From assembly GCF_014197795.1 (NCBI RefSeq), contig NZ_JACIGI010000020.1:1-64000 (forward strand): 64,000 nucleotides of DNA. Reading direction: 5' to 3'. A program made the translations under genes and the position numbers. Of the stretch, positions 1 through 8,025 are shown one piece after another. The DNA is from Roseospira goensis. Its GTDB lineage: Bacteria; Pseudomonadota; Alphaproteobacteria; Rhodospirillales; Rhodospirillaceae. The notes under the pieces were generated by a model. That model made no database searches. It saw only the letters and a program-made list of their open reading frames with translations, and was not told the DNA's origin. Every line of letters starts with the position of its first letter. Position 1 is the stretch's first letter.

Positions 1-56
1 AGTGGCTGGATGATCGACCATTCCCGGTCGGTGAGTTCGTAGCGTCGGCGCGTCAT
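1..56 (-). CDS. IS5-family transposase, N-terminal fragment (runs off the window)
   Basis: Only about 18 codons are visible, beginning MTRRRYELTDREWSIIQP from an ATG at 56. The pattern R-Y-E-L-T-D-x-E-W is the usual N-terminus of IS5-family (IS427-like) transposases, the DUF4096-type helix-turn-helix region before the DDE domain. The catalytic residues are outside the window, so whether the gene is intact is unknown. The alternative is a truncated IS remnant. Confidence 0.6.
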   Translation of the reverse strand, partial: MTRRRYELTDREWSIIQP

Positions 57-130
57 TCAAGGCTCCCTTCGTTCGGAAGCCTTGAATCATGACACTCCGG
101 AAAAACCAAGCCGATTTATGAGTTTACGCC
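1..130 (-). mobile_element. One end of an IS5-family insertion sequence (cut by window edge)
   Basis: The minus strand carries the 5' end of a transposase gene and its upstream terminal region. The element seems to stop at about 130, next to CTAG (131-134), which fits the YTAR target duplicated by IS5-group elements. A 10-bp inverted repeat (55-64 with 78-87) sits just upstream of the transposase start. The other end lies outside the window, so completeness and the target duplication cannot be confirmed. The boundary is inferred from the CTAG motif and from the resemblance of the flank (CTAGAGCCGGTTG) to the repeat at 46869. Confidence 0.6.
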
Positions 131-367
131 CTAGAGCCGGTTGCGATCAGTCTCAGTCTGCATCATGCCGATGATCAGGTTGCGCGCGTGACTCCGCCCT
201 CGGAAGGGCAGGTCACCGATGTGACGAATAGCGACCCGTTACATTGGGTACATGAAGACATCTGCATTATACATCATAAGAATATACGGTTTAATCACCG
301 CAGATTCATATTATCGGCAGAATTATGATCGAAATGAATTACGCTCAAGGCGTAAAAGCAAAGCCTC
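131..367. other. AT-richer intergenic stretch before the toxin gene
   Basis: This stretch lies between the IS end and the toxin start. About 240-360 is clearly richer in A and T than the surrounding genome, with runs such as ATTATACATCATAAG. That is what one expects of recently acquired DNA or of an autoregulated toxin-antitoxin promoter. No gene and no unambiguous promoter pair was recognised. The first bases (CTAGAGCCGGTTG) resemble the start of the palindromic repeat found at 46869. Confidence 0.5.
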
Positions 368-694
368 ATGGGTTATGAGATTCTGAACTACCTTACGGAC
401 CCAAATGGACGTGACCCTTTTTATGATTGGTTCAGTGGATTGAAGGACAGGCAGGCCCAAAAAAAGATTGCACGTCGCCTTAATCGCCTGGAGCTGGGTA
501 ACTTCGGTGACTGCGAGCCATGTCGGGACGGTGTCTGGGAACTTCGTTTCGAAGGGGGGTCAGGTTACAGGGTGTACTACGCGATTCCGGAGGCGGGCAC
601 GGTGTTGCTCCTTTGCGGTGGTGACAAGTCCTCCCAGGATAGGGACATCGACAGAGCATGCCGATACTGGCGAGAGTGGCAACAGCGCGCGTAG
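368..694 (+). CDS. HigB/RelE-like toxin (addiction module killer protein)
   Basis: A 108-residue protein of the RelE/ParE superfamily, closest in pattern to the TIGR02683 killer-protein family. Such toxins are typically ribosome-dependent or free mRNA endonucleases, or gyrase inhibitors. Visible features are the N-terminal DPFYDWFSGLKD helix, the basic helix QKKIARRLNRL, the central strand GVWELRFEGGSGYRVYY and the C-terminal WREW. The start codon has no strong Shine-Dalgarno sequence. In this family the antitoxin normally follows within a few bases. Here the candidate antitoxin starts 317 bp downstream, past two palindromic repeats. The toxin class is fairly sure; its target is not readable. 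Confidence 0.8.
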   Translation: MGYEILNYLTDPNGRDPFYDWFSGLKDRQAQKKIARRLNRLELGNFGDCEPCRDGVWELRFEGGSGYRVYYAIPEAGTVLLLCGGDKSSQDRDIDRACRYWREWQQRA

Positions 695-810
695 GACGGA
701 TCGCACAGACTCAATAGAAAGTGGTTTATGGTTTGCCTTATACTGGCCGGCCTTGTCGCGCCAGCCGGCCGACGGAGAGGTCCGTCCTTCCATCGGCCGG
801 TATTAGCGCT

Positions 811-870
811 GATCGCTCGAAATCGGAACCACCGGGGTGGGGCCGATTTCGAGCGTGACTCGGCGCGATC
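811..870. repeat. Dispersed palindromic repeat, copy A
   Basis: The palindrome is built on CTCGAAATCGG (815-825) and CCGATTTCGAG (843-853), with an inner CCACC/GGTGG. The right arm continues CGTGACTCGG, matching the right arm of the copy at 46869-46932. The left arm lacks the matching CCGAGTCACG, so the element looks partly decayed. Outer bases GATCG/CGATC still pair. Location is intergenic. Confidence 0.75.
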
Positions 871-880
871 TGTTGGTTTC

Positions 881-939
881 AGAGCGGAACGCCCGAATTC
901 GAAATCACCATGCGATTCCGTATTCGGGCGTTCCGCTCT
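881..939. repeat. Dispersed palindromic repeat, copy B (different sequence family)
   Basis: Near-perfect inverted repeat with AGAGCGGAACGCCCGAA (881-897) as the left arm and TTCGGGCGTTCCGCTCT (923-939) as the right arm. The intervening sequence also partly pairs. It is flanked on the right by AGA, giving the TCTAGA edge seen in the other palindromes. It is 10 bp from copy A, so the two form a composite. Confidence 0.75.
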
Positions 940-1011
940 AGACCCATAAACGAGAATGCCGCCAGCGTCTTTTGTCTGGATCAGTGTACTAGCAGGGTGA
1001 GGGAGACCGTG

Positions 1012-1314
1012 GTGAGAAGCCGACCCCATGACGAGGCCATGGCCGAGATGTTCCGCGCGGACCCGGCATTCGCCGTCGAGCTGCTGAACGATATTTTGGC
1101 CGACGGGGATCAGGCCGAGCTGCTGATCACCTTGCGGCAGATGTCCAAGGCTTTCGGCGGTGTGCCCCGGATCGCCGAGCAGGCCGGATTGAACCCGACC
1201 CAGCTCTATCGAACGCTCTCCGAGCGCGGCAATCCCGAACTGCGCAGTCTGCAGGCGATTCTGCAGGCCATGGGGCTGCGTCTCGCCGTGCAGCCACTGG
1301 ACCGCGCTTCTTGA
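1012..1314 (+). CDS. HTH antitoxin-like DNA-binding protein
   Basis: About 100 residues, of the addiction-module antidote (TIGR02684) / Xre-like helix-turn-helix type. The core reads FGGVPRIAEQAGLNPTQLY then RTLSERGNPELRSLQAIL, matching the usual RIAEQTGLSRQSLYRALSxxGNPxLxTLxKIL pattern. The GTG start at 1012 is chosen because GGGAG lies about 8 bp upstream; GTG at 1009 and ATG at 1039 are alternatives. The role would be to neutralise the upstream toxin and repress the locus. The 317-bp separation makes the pairing an inference. Its stop is one base from the convergent recO stop. Confidence 0.75.
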   Translation: MRSRPHDEAMAEMFRADPAFAVELLNDILADGDQAELLITLRQMSKAFGGVPRIAEQAGLNPTQLYRTLSERGNPELRSLQAILQAMGLRLAVQPLDRAS

Positions 1315-1315
1315 C

Positions 1316-2068
1316 CTATGCGGGGCGCTCCGTGCGCTCCACCATCCGCGCGGCCAGCCGCACCCGGGCTGCCGGCAGCGGCTGGCCGCGCGGGTCGAAC
1401 ACGTGGCGCGCCAGGAAGAACCCGGCGAGGCGCAGCCCGTCCGCGACACCGGCGGGCGTCATGTCGGCGGGGGCTCCCGTGCGCAGGAAGGCGGGCAGCG
1501 GCAGCAGGCGGTCGCGATAGGGCTCGCCCGCGGATGCCGAGACCGCCCGCCCGCTCTTGGGCGAGACATAGACGAGATCGTCGTTGGTGCCGGTCGCGGC
1601 ACAGGCCGACAGGTCGAGCCCGTAGCCCAGATCGGCCAGCAGCCCCAGTTCCCATAGGACGTACGCGGCCTCGCATGGGGTCGGGGCACCCTCGGCCAAT
1701 CCCGCCAGCAGCGCCACCGTGTCGGCATAGACCTGCGGCACCGCCTCGCGCTCGGGCAGGGTGGCATCGGCGACCGCGCAAGCGGCGGCGAGCACCGCCA
1801 GGCGTCCGGGATCGGCCATCACCCGGGCCGCCACGGCGTCCATCATTTCCGCTGTCGACGTGCCCAGGTGGTTGGGCAGGCGTGCCCGCCAGGTGGCGCG
1901 CACCCGGTTGCCCGGCTGCCACAGCCCACGCGCCGCCTTGCCGGTGCCGCCGCGCACCAGCCCGCGCTGGCGGCCGTGCGTCGCCGTCAGCACCGCGGCC
2001 ACCAGGCTGGTCTCGCCGTGGGGCCTCGCGGACAGCACGATGGCCTCGTCGCGCCACTCGACCGCCAT
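1316..2068 (-). CDS. recO: DNA repair protein RecO
   Basis: A 250-residue RecO. It binds ssDNA and, with RecR, loads RecA onto SSB-coated gaps in the RecF recombination pathway. The N-terminal OB-fold begins EWRDEAIVLSARPHGETSLV. The middle is helical, and the region AATGTNDDLVYVSPKSGRAV followed by LLPLPAFL is typical of alphaproteobacterial RecO. Length is normal. It is the last gene of a minus-strand block (pdxJ, lepB, rnc, era, small ORF, recO) and is converged upon by the antitoxin-like gene. Confidence 0.93.
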   Translation of the reverse strand: MAVEWRDEAIVLSARPHGETSLVAAVLTATHGRQRGLVRGGTGKAARGLWQPGNRVRATWRARLPNHLGTSTAEMMDAVAARVMADPGRLAVLAAACAVADATLPEREAVPQVYADTVALLAGLAEGAPTPCEAAYVLWELGLLADLGYGLDLSACAATGTNDDLVYVSPKSGRAVSASAGEPYRDRLLPLPAFLRTGAPADMTPAGVADGLRLAGFFLARHVFDPRGQPLPAARVRLAARMVERTERPA

Positions 2069-2072
2069 GGCC

Positions 2073-2246
2073 CTACCCGACGACCAGGGCGAGGGCGAAC
2101 ACCCCCATGCCGGCCAGGACGCCGCCGAACCCGGTGAAGATCAGCACCGGCGGCAGCCAGCGCGGCAGTCGCCAGACATGCTGGCCCACCAGCACGACCA
2201 GGCTGACGGCGCCAAGGGCGAGCAGGATCAGGGCTGTTGCGTTCAT
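2073..2246 (-). CDS. Small membrane protein of unknown function
   Basis: A 57-residue protein beginning MNATALILLALGAVSLVVLV with a second hydrophobic stretch near the C-terminus (LIFTGFGGVLAGMGVFALAL). It should form two membrane helices joined by a short basic linker (WRLPRW). It is packed between era (22 bp downstream of the era stop) and recO (4 bp before the recO start), so it is probably co-transcribed. No family was recognised. Tight spacing, start codon and hydrophobic pattern support a real gene. Confidence 0.6.
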   Translation of the reverse strand: MNATALILLALGAVSLVVLVGQHVWRLPRWLPPVLIFTGFGGVLAGMGVFALALVVG

Positions 2247-2268
2247 GGGGACCCCCGATGCCGTGCGA

Positions 2269-3231
2269 TCAGGCGTCGTAATCCAGACCCCAGTCGGTGT
2301 AGTGGCGCCGGTCCTCCCACAGCCGCTCGTGCACCTTGACGTAGAGGAACAGGTGCACCGGCCGCTCCAGCAGGTCCGCCATCTCCTGGCGGGCCGCCGT
2401 GCTGATCGCCCGGATGCGCGTCCCGCCCTTGCCGAGCACGATAGCGCGCTGGGTGTCGCGCTGCACATAGACCACCTGGTCGATGCGCACCGAGCCGTCC
2501 GGCCGCTCCTGCCAGGACTCGGTTTCGACCACCGTAGCGTAGGGCAGTTCCTGGTGGAGCTGGTGGAAGATCTGCTCGCGGGTGATCTCGGCCGCCCACA
2601 GCCGCTGGGGCAGGTCGGAGACGTCGTCCTCTGGGAACATCCAGGGGCCAGGCGGGACCGTGCGGGCGAGATGGTCCATCAGGTCGCCGGTGCCGTCGGC
2701 CTTCAGGGCGGAGAGCATGAACACGGCCGCGAACACGCCGGTGGCGTCCAGGTCCGCGGCGAGCGCCAGCAGCGACGGCCGCTTCACCAGGTCGACCTTG
2801 TTGAGCGCCAGCAGGCAGTCGGTGCGCCCCTGGCCGTTCAGGCCCTCGATAATGCGGCGGGTGTCGTCGTCGACACCGCGCTGGGCATCCACCACCACCA
2901 GCACCTGATCGGCGTCGGCGGCGCCGTCCCAGGCGGCGGCGACCATCGAGCGCTCCAGGCGGCGCTTCGGCACGAACACGCCGGGCGTGTCGATGAACAC
3001 GATCTGCGCCGGCCCGTGCAGGGCCACGCCGCGCACGCGGGTGCGGGTGGTCTGCACCTTGGGGCTGACGATCGAGACCTTGGTGCCAACCAGCGTGTTG
3101 ACGAGCGTGGACTTGCCGGCGTTGGGCGCGCCCATCACGGCGACGAAGCCGCAACGGCTGTCGCCCTCGCGCACGTCGGCGGACGGGCCGGGGGCCTCGG
3201 GCGGGGCGGTGGTGCGGTCGCTGTCGGTCAT
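2269..3231 (-). CDS. era: GTPase Era
   Basis: A 320-residue Era, a GTPase that binds the 3' end of 16S rRNA and assists 30S maturation. The G1 motif GAPNAGKST is at residues 34-42, followed by a KVQTTRTRV switch region, DTPG (G3) and NKVD (G4). The C-terminal KH domain ends with the KGG-T-IR-I pattern. The N-terminus carries about 27 extra Pro/Asp-rich residues before the G domain. The ATG overlaps the rnc stop as ATGA, so translation is likely coupled. Confidence 0.96.
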   Translation of the reverse strand: MTDSDRTTAPPEAPGPSADVREGDSRCGFVAVMGAPNAGKSTLVNTLVGTKVSIVSPKVQTTRTRVRGVALHGPAQIVFIDTPGVFVPKRRLERSMVAAAWDGAADADQVLVVVDAQRGVDDDTRRIIEGLNGQGRTDCLLALNKVDLVKRPSLLALAADLDATGVFAAVFMLSALKADGTGDLMDHLARTVPPGPWMFPEDDVSDLPQRLWAAEITREQIFHQLHQELPYATVVETESWQERPDGSVRIDQVVYVQRDTQRAIVLGKGGTRIRAISTAARQEMADLLERPVHLFLYVKVHERLWEDRRHYTDWGLDYDA

Positions 3232-3944
3232 GCGGGGTTCAATCTGTCCATCAGCAGGGCGGCGGCGCGCTGTTCGGCCTGGCGCTTCGACGGGCCGTCC
3301 GCCTGCGCCGGCGGGTGTCCCTCCACGCGCGCCGCGACCGTGAAGGTGGGGGCATGCGCCGGGCCGGTGGTCGCCACCGTCTCGTAGACCGGCAAGGGCA
3401 GGCCGCGGCCCTGCGCCCACTCCTGGAGGGTCGTCTTGGCGTCCTTGGGCGGCGCCGGGTCCTCGCCCATGAGCGGGGTCCAGCGGGTGCGGACGAAGCG
3501 CTCGGTGGCCTCGAACCCGGCATCCAGGTAGAGCGCGCCCAGGACCGCCTCGCAGACGTCCGCCAGCAGCGCGGGGTTGTCGCGCCCGCCCAGGTCCTCC
3601 TCGCCTCGCGACAACCGCATGAGGCCGGGCAGCCCCAGGTCGCGCCCGACGCGGGCCAGGGTTTCGCCGCGCACCAGCGCGGTGTGGCGGCGTGCCAGCG
3701 AACCCTCGGCCTCGGCCGGGAAGCGGTCGAAGAGAAGATGCGCGATCACCAGGCTCAGCACGCGGTCGCCCAGGAACTCCAGCCGCTCGTAGCTGCGCGG
3801 CCCCCCCCCGACGCTGCCGTGGGTCAGGGCCTGGGCCAGCAGGCGGCGGTTGCCGAACCGGTGCCCCAGCAGTGCTTCCAAGGCGGCGGTGTCCTCGGGG
3901 GCGGCCGCGGCGGCGCGGTCCCGGGTCACGGCGGTGCCCCTCAT
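3228..3944 (-). CDS. rnc: Ribonuclease III
   Basis: A 238-residue dsRNA endonuclease for rRNA and mRNA processing. The signature ERLEFLGDRVLSLVIA and the second acidic motif ADVCEAVLGALYLDAGF supply the metal-binding residues. A C-terminal dsRNA-binding domain runs from about residue 165 (PKDAKTTLQEWAQ) to the end. The start at 3944 gives a 4-bp ATGA overlap with lepB; an internal GTG at 3929 is an alternative. The order lepB-rnc-era is widespread in proteobacteria. Confidence 0.95.
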   Translation of the reverse strand: MRGTAVTRDRAAAAAPEDTAALEALLGHRFGNRRLLAQALTHGSVGGGPRSYERLEFLGDRVLSLVIAHLLFDRFPAEAEGSLARRHTALVRGETLARVGRDLGLPGLMRLSRGEEDLGGRDNPALLADVCEAVLGALYLDAGFEATERFVRTRWTPLMGEDPAPPKDAKTTLQEWAQGRGLPLPVYETVATTGPAHAPTFTVAARVEGHPPAQADGPSKRQAEQRAAALLMDRLNPA

Positions 3945-4678
3945 TCGACGGTGTTGAACAGACGATCCACGCGGATGGCCAGCGGCCATTTCCACACCTC
4001 CCACAGCGCCGCCGAGCCGTCGGTGGAGAAGAACAGCAGATCGGCGCGGCCGACCAGGTTCTCGAACGGCACGAAGCCGACATCGGCGCGGCTGTCGGCG
4101 GAGTTGTCGCGGTTGTCGCCCATCATGAAGTAGTGCCCCTCGGGCACGGTGAACTCGCGGGTGTCGTCCAGCGGGCCGGTGTCGCGGCGGTCCTCCAGGA
4201 TGACGTGGCTGCGGCCGTTGGGCAGGGTCTCGCGGTAGCGCGGCGAGCGGTGCACGCTGCCGGCCTGATCGTGCCAGACCGCATCCTGCAGGCGCTCGCG
4301 CGGGGCCGGCCGACCGTTGATGTGCAGCACACCGCCGACCATCTGGATGCGGTCCCCGGGCAGGCCGATGATGCGCTTGATGTAGTCGACGGAGGGGTCG
4401 GACGGCAGCTTGAACACCGCCACGTCGCCCCGCTCGGGCTCGGACGCAAGGATGCGGCCCGAGAACGGCGGGAAGCTGAAGGGCAGGGAGTGCCGGCTGT
4501 ATCCGTAAGAGAACTTCGAAACGAACAGGTAGTCGCCGATCAACAGGGTCGGCACCATGGACGCCGACGGGATGTTGAAGGGTTCGAAGGCCACGGTGCG
4601 GATCACGATGGCGATCAGGACGGCGTAGATGACGGTCCGGATCGTCTCGCCGAACCCGCCGGTCTTCTTTTTCTGCAT
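3941..4678 (-). CDS. lepB: Signal peptidase I
   Basis: A 245-residue membrane serine protease that removes signal peptides on the periplasmic face. After a basic N-terminus and one membrane helix (about residues 12-30) comes the catalytic serine in PSASM (Ser40). The general-base lysine is in YIKRIIGLPGD (Lys101), and the C-terminal box MGDNRDNSADSR is intact. It starts the ATGA-coupled lepB-rnc-era run. The acpS gene that often lies between pdxJ and lepB in alphaproteobacteria is absent. Confidence 0.96.
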   Translation of the reverse strand: MQKKKTGGFGETIRTVIYAVLIAIVIRTVAFEPFNIPSASMVPTLLIGDYLFVSKFSYGYSRHSLPFSFPPFSGRILASEPERGDVAVFKLPSDPSVDYIKRIIGLPGDRIQMVGGVLHINGRPAPRERLQDAVWHDQAGSVHRSPRYRETLPNGRSHVILEDRRDTGPLDDTREFTVPEGHYFMMGDNRDNSADSRADVGFVPFENLVGRADLLFFSTDGSAALWEVWKWPLAIRVDRLFNTVE

Positions 4679-4793
4679 GAAGACGCTCGTGTAACCCTGA
4701 CAGGAAGAGGACGCGCGAAAGACCGCACGGGGAAGGCGGGCCAGCGTGCAGGGATCAAGCCAGCCCGCCCCGGGTAAGTCAAGACGGGCGACG

Positions 4794-5564
4794 TCAGGAC
4801 GGCCCCGCCGCGGCCTGGCGCACCTGTGGCGTCGGCCGGACCTCGTCCATCAGCGCCCGCATGCGCCGGATCGACGCCTCCAGGCCGACGAAGATGGCCT
4901 CGCCGATCAGGAAATGGCCGATGTTCAGTTCGCGAACGACCGGGATGGCCGCCACCGGCTGCACGGTGTCATAGGTCAGGCCATGGCCGGCGTGGATCTC
5001 CAGTCCGGCCTCGGCGCCAAGGCCGGCGGCGGTGCGCAGCCGGTCCAGTTCGCGGGCGCGGGCCTCGCCCTGGACCTCGCAGAAGGCGCCGGTATGGAGT
5101 TCCACCACCGGGGCGCCGAGGGCCACGGCGGCCTCGATCTGGCGCGGGTCGGGCTCGATGAACAGCGAGACCCGGATGCCGGCGTCGCCCAGGGCGCCGA
5201 CGACGCGGGCCAGGTGGTCGCGCTGCCCGGCCACGTCCAGGCCGCCCTCCGTGGTCCGCTCCTCGCGCCGCTCGGGCACGATGCAGGCCGCGTGGGGGCG
5301 GTGGCGCAGGGCGATCTCCAGCATCTCGTCGGTGGCCGCCATCTCCAGGTTCAGGGGCAGGGCGATCTCGCGGCTCAGGCGCACGATGTCGTGGTCGGAG
5401 ATGTGACGCCGGTCCTCGCGCAGGTGGGCGGTGATGCCGTCGGCATCGGCGGCGGCGGCGATGTGCGCGGCGCGCAGGGGATCGGGGGTGAGGCCACCGC
5501 GGGCGTTGCGGATGGTGGCGACGTGGTCGATGTTGACGCCGAGGCGGAGGGGGCGGGAGGTCAT
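4794..5564 (-). CDS. pdxJ: Pyridoxine 5'-phosphate synthase
   Basis: A 256-residue TIM-barrel enzyme that condenses 1-deoxyxylulose 5-phosphate with 3-amino-2-oxopropyl phosphate to make pyridoxine 5'-phosphate (vitamin B6). The N-terminus [17 protein letters not shown] is the family signature; [12 protein letters not shown] and the glycine-rich phosphate-binding end around [15 protein letters not shown] are also present. The ATG at 5564 is chosen because AGAAGG lies upstream; an in-frame ATG at about 5600 has no ribosome site. The 115-bp gap to lepB has no gene. Confidence 0.95.
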   Translation of the reverse strand: MTSRPLRLGVNIDHVATIRNARGGLTPDPLRAAHIAAAADADGITAHLREDRRHISDHDIVRLSREIALPLNLEMAATDEMLEIALRHRPHAACIVPERREERTTEGGLDVAGQRDHLARVVGALGDAGIRVSLFIEPDPRQIEAAVALGAPVVELHTGAFCEVQGEARARELDRLRTAAGLGAEAGLEIHAGHGLTYDTVQPVAAIPVVRELNIGHFLIGEAIFVGLEASIRRMRALMDEVRPTPQVRQAAAGPS

Positions 5565-5705
5565 CGCGGATTGGCCTTCTTGCTTGTTATGGGGCTTCAT
5601 GTCGTCGGGTGTCGCGGCGCGGGCCGTCGCGCGGCGGCGCGACAGCCTGCTTGGCATATAGGGCGCCGGCGCGGCCCTGTCGCGGTGGCGGGCATGGAAA
5701 CGGGG

Positions 5706-7862
5706 TTATCGGCGGGCGCGTTCGACCGAATTCACCGCGTTCGAGGCGCGCAGGGCGGCAATGATGTTGGTCAGGTGGCGGACGTCGCGCACCTCCACGT
5801 CCACCACCATGTCGAAGAAGTCGGCGGTGCGGCCGGTGATCTTGAGGTTGGTGATGTTGCCCATGTTCTTGGCGATGACCGTCGACAGCTCCGACAGCGA
5901 GCCCATCTGGTTTCCGACCACCAGGCTCAGGCGGCCGGTGTGCAGGTCGATGGAGGCGTCGTCGTCCCAGCTCAGGTCCAGCCAGCGTTCGGGCTGGTTG
6001 GCGTACTGTTCGAGCTGGTCGCAGTCGATGGTATGGATCGTCACCCCCTTGCCCGTGTTGACGATGCCGACGATGCGGTCGCCCGGCAGCGGGTGGCAGC
6101 AGCGCGCGTAATGGATCGCCATCCCTGGGATCAGGCCCTTGATGGGGATCGGCCGGCCGGTGCTGTCGGCGCGCGATTTGCTCCAGGGCTTGCTCAGAGG
6201 TTGCAGGGCGCGGGCGATGCGCGGCACCGCCTTGATGCCCGGGTAGACGGCGGTGACCACGTCGCGGGCGCTGGTGGTGCCGGCGCCGACCTCGGCGCAC
6301 AGGTCCTCGACGGTGGGCGCGCGGAAGCGGGTGATCACCCCCTCCAGGCCCTTCTCGGTGAACTGGTAGCCGGCGCGGCTGAACTCCTTGACCAGCATCT
6401 GGCGGCCCAGGTCCAGATACTGCTCGCGCTGCTTCAGGCGGATCCAGCGCCGGATCTGCGCCCGCGCCTTGCCGGAGACGACGAAGTGTTCCCAGTCCGG
6501 CGAGGGTGTCTGCGTCTTGCTGGTGGCGATCTCGACCTGATCGCCGTTCTTCAGGACGTGGCGCAGCGGCACCAGGCGGCCGTTGACCTTGGCGCCGGCA
6601 CACTTGTTGCCGACATCGGTGTGGACGGCATAGGCGAAGTCGACCGGCGTGGAGCCTGCGGGCAGGTTGATGACGTCGCCCTTGGGGGTGAAACAGAACA
6701 CCTGGTCCTGGTACATCGCCAGCTTGGTGTGTTCCAGGAACTCGTCCGGATTGCTGGTGTGTTCCAGGATCTCGATCAACTCGCGCAGCCAGCGGTACTG
6801 GGTGCCGTCGAGGGTTTGCCGGGCGCCCTGTTTGTACGACCAGTGCGCCGCCACGCCGCGCTCTGCCACCTCGTGCATGGTGTGGGTGCGGATCTGCACC
6901 TCGATGCGCTGGTTGCGCGGCCCCATGACGGCGGTGTGGATGGACTGGTATCCGTTGGCCTTGGGGGTCGAGATGTAGTCCTTGAAGCGGTCGGGCACCA
7001 TCCGGTAGTGCGCATGGATGACGCCAAGCGCCCGGTAGCAGTCCTCCAGCGTCTCGACCAGCACGCGGAAGGCCATGATGTCGGAGAGCTGCTCGAAGCC
7101 GACTTCCTTGGCCTGCATCTTGCGCCAGATGGAGTAGGGGCTCTTCTCGCGCCCCGAGACCTGGGCCTGGAGACCCTGTTCGGCCACCACCTGCCTCAGT
7201 TCGTCGAGGATCACCGGCACCAACTCGCCGCCCTGCTCGCGCAGGTAGTCCAGGCGGGCCAGGATGGAATCGCGCGCTTCCGGGTGGAGCTGCTTGAAGG
7301 CGAGATCCTGGAGTTCGTCCTTGATCTCGTGCATGCCGATGCGCTCCGCGAGGGGCGCGTAGATCTCCATGGTCTCGACGGCGATGCGCTGGCGCTTCTC
7401 GGGCTTCTTGATGAAGTGCAGCGTGCGCATGTTGTGCAGGCGGTCGGCCAGCTTCACCAGCAGCACGCGGATGTCGTTGGACATGGCCAGGACAAGCCGG
7501 CGGAAGTTCTCCGCCTCGCGGGTGGTGCCGTCGGCCTGAAGCTTGATCTTGGCGAGCTTGGTGACGCCGTCGACGAGGGTCGCCACCTCCTCGCCGAACA
7601 GGCGGGTGACGTCCGCCAGCGTGGCCGAGGTATCCTCGATGACGTCGTGCAAGAGCGCCGTGATGATCGAGGCGCTGTCGAGCTTGTAGTTGGTGAGAAT
7701 GCCGGCGACCTCGACCGGATGCGAGAAGTAGGGGTCGCCGGAGGCCCGCATCTGCGAGCCGTGCATCTTCATGGCATAGACGTAGGCGCGGTTGAGGACC
7801 GCCTCGTCGGCGTTGGGATCGTAAGCGCGGACGCGCTCCACCAGTTCGAACTGTCGCATCAT
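5706..7862 (-). CDS. rsh: Bifunctional (p)ppGpp synthetase/hydrolase (Rsh, RelA/SpoT)
   Basis: A 718-residue protein that makes and degrades (p)ppGpp for the stringent response. The N-terminal HD hydrolase domain has intact metal motifs (YFSHPVEVAGIL, ALLHDVIEDT, LVKLADRLHNMR). The synthetase domain has RFKDYI, where the RxKD signature marks bifunctional SpoT-like rather than RelA-like enzymes, plus KANGYQSIHT and IEVQIRT. TGS and C-terminal ACT domains follow. It is 163 bp downstream of rpoZ on the same strand, a common arrangement. Confidence 0.96.
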   Translation of the reverse strand: MMRQFELVERVRAYDPNADEAVLNRAYVYAMKMHGSQMRASGDPYFSHPVEVAGILTNYKLDSASIITALLHDVIEDTSATLADVTRLFGEEVATLVDGVTKLAKIKLQADGTTREAENFRRLVLAMSNDIRVLLVKLADRLHNMRTLHFIKKPEKRQRIAVETMEIYAPLAERIGMHEIKDELQDLAFKQLHPEARDSILARLDYLREQGGELVPVILDELRQVVAEQGLQAQVSGREKSPYSIWRKMQAKEVGFEQLSDIMAFRVLVETLEDCYRALGVIHAHYRMVPDRFKDYISTPKANGYQSIHTAVMGPRNQRIEVQIRTHTMHEVAERGVAAHWSYKQGARQTLDGTQYRWLRELIEILEHTSNPDEFLEHTKLAMYQDQVFCFTPKGDVINLPAGSTPVDFAYAVHTDVGNKCAGAKVNGRLVPLRHVLKNGDQVEIATSKTQTPSPDWEHFVVSGKARAQIRRWIRLKQREQYLDLGRQMLVKEFSRAGYQFTEKGLEGVITRFRAPTVEDLCAEVGAGTTSARDVVTAVYPGIKAVPRIARALQPLSKPWSKSRADSTGRPIPIKGLIPGMAIHYARCCHPLPGDRIVGIVNTGKGVTIHTIDCDQLEQYANQPERWLDLSWDDDASIDLHTGRLSLVVGNQMGSLSELSTVIAKNMGNITNLKITGRTADFFDMVVDVEVRDVRHLTNIIAALRASNAVNSVERARR

Positions 7863-8025
7863 GGCGCGACCCTCCGCCCGTCCGGTCCCGCCGGGTCCAC
7901 GACCGAGCCGTGGCGGGGCCGGTGCCGTTCGGGAGCGGTGTCGCGCCGCCTGATCCTTGTCCGTCTTCGACCGACCGCTGTCATCCTATCTGCTGTCGCA
8001 CCTCTGCCGAGCGCGGCACCGCGCC

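Larger units (their letters stand above)
695..1011. other. Gap between toxin and antitoxin holding a hairpin and two repeats
   Basis: No gene was recognised here. A 7-bp inverted repeat GGCCGGC/GCCGGCC (745-751 and 764-770) could form a small hairpin downstream of the toxin. It is followed by two larger palindromic elements at 811-870 and 881-939, listed separately. Short open frames across the stretch look like chance frames running through the palindromes. Confidence 0.6.

Noticed and set aside
728-949. Short plus-strand frame between toxin and antitoxin.
   Set aside because: It runs straight through both palindromic repeats and matches nothing; probably a chance frame.
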